64,000 nucleotides of DNA from Takakia lepidozioides (lineage: Eukaryota; Streptophyta; Takakiopsida; Takakiales; Takakiaceae), in contig CM060733.1 of NCBI GenBank assembly GCA_030704615.1, positions 29,634,001 through 29,698,000 on the forward strand, in the 5' to 3' direction. Positions 59,040-64,000 of this stretch are shown here, in pieces. The notes below the pieces were generated by a model. The model saw only the letters and a program-made list of their open reading frames with translations, did not search any database and was not told the origin of the DNA. Every line of letters begins with the position of its first letter. The stretch's first letter is position 1. The position numbers and the translations under genes were made by a program.

Positions 59040-59260
59040 CAAAAAAGAAGGGGGGGTGGGGGGGGGGTGACTGAGCAGCTTAGTAACTCCCCCCCCCCCA
59101 CATTTTTTTTTTTTTTTTCCATGCACCCTGTCTTCATCTCCCTCTCTCTCTCCCCCTCTCTCTCCCTCCCTCTCCCCCTCTTCTGCCCCCTCTTTCCCTC
59201 TTTACTTTGCGTTTTTCTGTGGGGAGTGGAAGAAGAGAGAGAGAGAGAGCCAGAGGAGGG

Positions 59261-59291
<31 letters not shown>

Positions 59292-59400
59292 TGGGGGGGG
59301 GCTGACTGAACAGCTGCTGATGCTCAGTCACTCCCCCCCCCCCCCCCACCTTCTTTTTGTTTTTTCATGCACCCTCTCTCCCTCTCTCTCCTCTGGAAAC
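59040..59400. repeat. Two G-run/C-run hairpins with CT-rich blocks, duplicated
   Basis: A unit made of a G-run, a short palindromic core, a C-run, poly(T), CATGCACCCT and a CT-rich tract occurs twice. Unit 1 starts near 59050 (core GTGACTGAGCAGCTTAG), unit 2 near 59289 (core CTGACTGAACAGCTGCTGATG...CAGTCA). A long poly(A) run (59261-59288) separates them. The whole stretch could fold into strong stems and is prone to sequencing error. Confidence 0.75.
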
Positions 59401-59559
59401 TGGGTTTATGGAATTGTTGTCCCGACTTCCATCCTTGAGAAAATTGAAAAAAATAAAAAATTGGGTTGCAGGGAATTTTGGATGTTTTCATCCAAAATAC
59501 AAATTTCTTTTCCCTAGTGAAACACTTCTTCCCTAAATACCTGTTAATTGCAAAACTCC

Positions 59560-59835
59560 TGTCAGTTCCTATTTTTACAATCCAACCTGGATGAAAAAAG
59601 GACTTCATCTGACAGGACCTAAATACGGGGCAAGACAGGTATAAAGAAGTCGTTTTAAACCCCCGATGTTTTTCATCTAACCTAGATGAAATACGGACTG
59701 CATCCGTCGAGTTCAAGACAGGATGAACGCACGATGTCTTTCATCCTCCGCGAATGCGAAACGGACAACGTCCGTCGGGCGTACAGGCTGGCGGATGTTT
59801 TTCATCCTGAGAAGGATGAATGACGGGCCAGATAG
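59560..59835. repeat. Cluster of small GGATGAA/CATCCGTC palindromes
   Basis: Several short inverted repeats share the TTCATC/GATGAA theme: TTTCATCTAACCTAGATGAAA near 59670, CATCCTGAGAAGGATG near 59803, and GGACTGCATCCGTCG and GGACAACGTCCGTCGGG between them. The same motifs recur at 62235-62315 (ACGGATGACATCCGTCGGG and CATCCTACACGGATG). Confidence 0.6.
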
Positions 59836-60692
59836 GGGAAAACCCTACGCAACCCTAATGTCTTTCTTTTTGCGCTGCGAGAGCGCGCGCGATGGTGGCT
59901 TGGGAGGAGCGATGGTGCTCGTGCTGCAGATACCTTGAGCTGCCAATCTTTGAGTGTTTATTATGGCTCATGTGAGCGCCGCCTAGGTGGGCTCTTTAAG
60001 GCGATGGCGGTGGCTTACATATGAGGGAAGATTCATTGTCTCAGTTGTCTGTTTTTTTGCTGCACAAGGGAACCGCGGCAGTGATGGCGGAGGTACCACT
60101 TGCATGCTTATGACATTTCCCTAGGAGCCCTCCTTTGGATCTTTGATGAATGGCGGCGTCTTGGTTGAACAAGGAAGTCTCTCTCCCTCCCTTTATAAAC
60201 CCTACCTTTTGAGACCAAGCTCTTTTTTCTTATGCTTGGCAAGACTTTGCTTTGGTTAAGGTAGCAGTGTTGTGGTGCTAGCGGAGTCCTCCCTGCACGG
60301 TTAGGCTTGTGGAGAGATGGCGACTCTCTCCCAAATAGTAAAAAAGGTTTTTTTTTTTTTTTCTGTTTGTTTTACTTCCCTGCTTTCTTTGGCATTCTCT
60401 GCGCTTAGATTGAAGTGTATTTGACCGCGATAGCAAGTGTGGAAGCCTGCTACTCACCTCGTGCATCCTCACTAACTCACAATGCGTTGTGGTTGTTTTT
60501 GGGACGGGCACAGGTGAGGGCTTCCACTTAATATTCTGATGTCTAGATGTTGCTGGATGCCAAGTAGGATTGCAGAGCAGGGGAAGGAATCGCTTGCCAG
60601 GGACTCATCTTAAAATGTTGAAAAACTAAACTACTCTATGGTTTTTCTTGATCCTACCTCTTTCCTTCCTTGATTTTTGAAGAACAAGTGTA
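59836..60692. other. No gene recognised
   Basis: Mixed sequence with scattered ATGGCGG-type codons and short frames. No recognised protein, splice-supported exon or structural RNA. Confidence 0.45.
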
Positions 60693-61094
60693 ATGCTTTC
60701 TACGATGGGCTATTTCGGCCCAGCCAGTGGAAAACCTCTGTTATGTTGTGACAACCGAGTGTATGAGAGACACACATCTGTTTTCCAGGCCCTAGTTTGC
60801 TTTGCTTACCTTATGGTAGTTGGAAACAAATTGAGAGGCTGCAAGGAACTATCTGCTGCAGCTACTCGGGTACCTTTGTTGGTAAAAGACCCTTGTTATG
60901 TTCCAACCCAGATGGCTTTGTTAGCTAGATGCTTAGGCCAGGGTATGGTGAAGTTTCTGCCTGTGGCTATTCGGCTGACACTGAAATATGGCAGTAATAT
61001 AGATGGTAACTGGTTTTTGAGGCAGCAAGGGTGGTCAAGTGGAAATACCCCCTGGACATGGTGTAATGACATGGTCAAATGTGGAATGATGTGA
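60693..61094 (+). CDS. Hypothetical open frame, weak
   Basis: A 133-codon frame starting MLSTMGYFGPASGKPL. It has Cys-rich and Trp-rich parts (WFLRQQGWSSGNTPWTWC) but no known motif. Codon use and context do not strongly support a gene; it could be chance or part of an unrecognised transposon. Confidence 0.2.
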   Translation: MLSTMGYFGPASGKPLLCCDNRVYERHTSVFQALVCFAYLMVVGNKLRGCKELSAAATRVPLLVKDPCYVPTQMALLARCLGQGMVKFLPVAIRLTLKYGSNIDGNWFLRQQGWSSGNTPWTWCNDMVKCGMM

Positions 61095-61811
61095 AGGGTG
61101 TACTGACAGTATCATATACTGTCACAGGATGTGTATGCAGTCCTCTATATTTACCTTGTTGTGTCATGTACTTTGATTTTCAGCGGTAGCAAGAAATAAG
61201 GTATAGGGGTATTCTGGAAAACTTACCAGACATATCCACCTCCCCTGTGGGGACAAGCTGTGCTGCAGACCAGTCTAAACAAATACTAGCAGGGCAAGGT
61301 TTTTTTTTAATTTGTGATGTCCAAATGTTTTTTTTTGTCTTCTCTGATTTCTTAAAAAATCCTCCATGTCACCCATGGGGTTTGAATAAGTATGCTTGGA
61401 TTACAGCTTGCGGACAGTAAATCTGTATGACCATTTGACCTGCAACACATCAAGGCCAAAATATGGCCAAGTACCCGCCATCCCACCCAGACCTCTGAAT
61501 GTGTATCATGATCATGACCGGTGGTCAATCAGCATCAGTGGCATACTTTTTGGGTTATGAATAATACTGACATGAACCCATTACTGTGTATGGATGTAAT
61601 TCTGGATTTTCTAAGCTTGATGATTGATGGATGGTGCCACTGTTAAGTGGCTGATATGTCTGACTATTCTTTCATGACAATGACCCTAGGGGTCCTGTTT
61701 TTGTCTTGACATGACAAAAAGTATCTTCCCTCTCTCACTGTCCAGTATGCTTAGTGGTTTCTGCATACACTATCCTTTGGTTACCAGGCTAAATTTCTAG
61801 TTTATGTGCAG

Positions 61812-61977
61812 AGTTCCACCAAACAGACTCCGGAATGGATTGCTGAGCTGCAAGCCATGGGATATCAGCCACCGCTGCCCCCTCCAATCCTTGCTATTCA
61901 GGCTGTTTTGGCACAAACAAAGCCAACGGACTTCCATGCTAAAGTACAAGCATTGGACTCAGCAGCTATTGATTCAG
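61812..61977 (+). CDS. Possible internal exon of an unknown gene
   Basis: Between a TTTATGTGCAG acceptor and a G|GTAATG donor lies an open 166-bp stretch encoding SSTKQTPEWIAELQAMGYQP, a Pro-rich turn and AIQAVLAQTKPTDFHAKVQ. The composition looks protein-like, but no neighbouring exon was found and the family is unknown. Confidence 0.3.
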
Positions 61978-63000
61978 GTAATGACAATCCAATCCTGTTG
62001 CTTGAGACTTTGGCCCTAGAGGACTGGGTTAAGTTGTCCCTATCTGGATGTCTTGGATGCCTTGGATGTTATGTACTGTTTTTCCATCCTACTGACGAAC
62101 CTTCTCCAACGGATGAACTTATTGACAACTGAATGAAATATGCAGCCTATGATGGCCCTGGAATTGATGATTAATTACCCTTAATTATGGCTAATTAAGG
62201 AGTGAAACCCTAACCCCTACCCTATAACCTACTGTAAACCTAGCTAACGGATGACATCCGTCGGGTTTCGAAAAATGTGGTGTTGATTACTCATCCTACA
62301 CGGATGAAAAATCGGGCATGAGCCCTAGGGTGTCTCTCCCACCGTCAGAAGCACTCCTCGTGCTTCTGAGCTCGCGGGATGAGAGTTATGGCGTCTGCGT
62401 TTTGCTGCTACCCTGTCTGCTGCATCGTACCCATGCTGGCCTAGTCCTGGGGATGCGCAATGGCGGCGTTCTGTCTCTTCTCACAGGCGGGAGACAATGT
62501 TGTGAATGCATAATCTCTTTCCCTCCTCTGGCTTTTATTTTTCGTAGCGGCGTTTGTGTTGGGAAGTATCTCTCTCTCCCTTCTTAAACCTAGCAATGAT
62601 GCTTGTATGCTTCACTTCTCCTTAGCTGTGCTGGAGTTGGCTTGCTGGTGGCGATGGTGCACAGTTATCTTCCCCAATCGCTCAAGGTGCTTTTGGTGAT
62701 TAGTTGCTTTTGAGGTTCTTAGTTGACATCGATGACAGTGTGTAGGGGTCTGTGATTCACCTGGGGTTCCACAATCCTCACTAACCTGTTGGTTTTTGTG
62801 GGGACTTTTGATGGGACCAGGTGAGGATCCCTACTTGCTTTGAATTCTCTTGAGCTTGCAGATAAGGATGTGGGCAAAGGGAACCTATTCTGTATGGCGT
62901 CATGACTTGGCTGCTGCCTGCAGCCCCGATTTCGGCCCGCTTGCTCCTGGTTTGGCATGCTGATGCCTACTTTTGACTTATGTTTTGCTGCCTTTGATGG
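61978..63000. other. No gene recognised
   Basis: Contains the second cluster of GGATG/CATCC palindromes at 62235-62315. The remaining short frames show no recognisable motif. Confidence 0.5.
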
Positions 63001-63059
63001 AGCACTTCGGCCTGACAGGCTTGTCTCTTGAAACCCAACATCTGGACCTTACCTTGTCT

Positions 63060-64000
63060 TGAATCTTTGACAGCATTTGGCCGGTATTTGGTATTTCGCC
63101 TCAACTTGGAGCCCCAGCTCTAAACACATCCACGAAATCAAAAAGTGTATTAGAAACTTTATATGGGGGGGCCAATCGTTGGACTCTAATAAACGTCCCC
63201 AGGTCTCTTGGATTCAAATCATAATGCCCAAGAAAATGGGTGGCCTCGGAGTCTTGGATCCCGAAACCCAGATCAAAGCCCTGTTGGGAAAATGGCTCCC
63301 CAGATTCCTGAGTCCAGAAGGAGATTGGTGGAAACTTATGGTGATGGGTACTATTTCCCTCAGTTCACCCCTGGGCACCACGCAATAGTCTCCATCTCTA
63401 AGATGGATCAGTCAAGGTTTTCGTCATAAATCCCCTGGCTCTTCCCTTTGGACCTCTATTTGGTTGGCTTGGGGGAAGTGCAGATCTTTTCTGCGTAAAA
63501 GAGAGCCAGGTGCATATGGGCTCTGATTTGGGAAAAATCTAAACCAGCCAAACTCAGTGCCTTTCTTTGGCAAATTGCGAATAGAGTTTTAAAGGTCGGG
63601 CAATTTCTGAACTTCCAAGAGGCTCTACTCTGCAGATGCTGCCCCAATTGGGGTTATTGAGTCTTTGGAACACTGCCTTCTTTTCTGTAGAGGACCGTCA
63701 TCCATCTGGCCCTTGGTATGGTCACTTTATAGGGTCTGGTTAGACACCGCTCAGGACCCCGTAGCCCTCCTGCTTATTTACAACCAAACAACCAAGTCCA
63801 AGGTGTCCACATGCCCAGTATTCGAGGCCCTCCGCTCGGCAACGCTGTGGCAAATTTGGAAGGCTCGGTGCAAATGGACATTAAACAATGCTTCTTCCTC
63901 CTGTACAAAAATCCTTTTTTGTGTTTTCTATGATGTTACTATTGCAGCTAAGTTGGCCTGGCAAAAACTATGTGCAGAAGCAGACATGAAACCTGAACGA
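63060..64000 (+). mobile_element. LINE relic, zf-RVT region, cut by window end
   Basis: Plus-strand C-terminal part of an L1-type plant LINE: YFASTWSPSSKHIHEI, IRNFIWGG and MPKKMGGLGVLDP are typical of the segment after the RT palm, followed by ALLGKWLPRFL. Further pieces in shifted frames at 63640-64000 contain SLEHCLLFC, LRSATLWQIWKARCKW and AAKLAWQKLC, matching the domain order of the minus-strand relic at 6.4-7.2 kb. Stops and frameshifts show decay. It continues past 64000. Confidence 0.8.

Overview
The window is nuclear DNA of a green plant of the streptophyte lineage. Spliced genes of plant type are present: a two-exon gene for plastid ribosomal protein PSRP5/cL37, a five-exon prefoldin subunit 6 gene, and a seven-exon sucrose-phosphate phosphatase (SPP) gene. 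The rest is dense in LINE and SINE debris, a CACTA-type transposase relic and low-complexity DNA. I favour a charophyte alga (Charales-like) or a seed-free land plant with a large genome; the sequence alone does not settle which.

Layout. 0.2-2.5 kb (-): relic of a LINE with an RNase H domain. 2.7-5.7 kb (+): decayed multi-exon gene with a ParB-like D-x-N-H-R motif; seven 25-30 bp hairpins sit in its first putative intron and an eighth lies downstream. 6.4-7.9 kb (-): LINE relic split by a tRNA-derived SINE with 12-bp target-site duplications. 8.3-8.8 kb (+): PSRP5. 11-21.4 kb: cluster of one LINE family, here called LINE-A, with one near-complete copy (16.3-21.2 kb), 5'-truncated relics and one copy with a twin-priming inversion. 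21.5-27.2 kb (-): predicted three-exon gene joining a WD40-like region to about 23 copies of a C-x2-C-LHPMKDH-type repeat. 29.9-40.7 kb (+): at least nine-exon gene for a ~2,100-residue, mostly disordered protein with two GRF-type zinc fingers; a LINE-A copy sits in one intron. 43.9-45.5 kb (+): prefoldin 6. 47.6-52.3 kb (-): SPP. 53.0-55.2 kb (-): TNP2-like CACTA transposase relic. 56.4-57.8 kb (-): SET-like gene. 58-63 kb: low-complexity sequence, palindromes and weak exon candidates. 63-64 kb (+): another LINE relic running off the window.

The host genes do not form a pathway. PSRP5 belongs to the plastid ribosome, prefoldin 6 to cytosolic folding of actin and tubulin, and SPP makes the last step of sucrose synthesis. 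The WD40/Cys-His gene and the GRF gene point away from each other across about 2.7 kb. The least explained items are the hairpin array, the WD40/Cys-His repeat gene and the double-GRF protein. Exon limits were set by hand from GT/AG sites and matching reading phase and have no transcript support.
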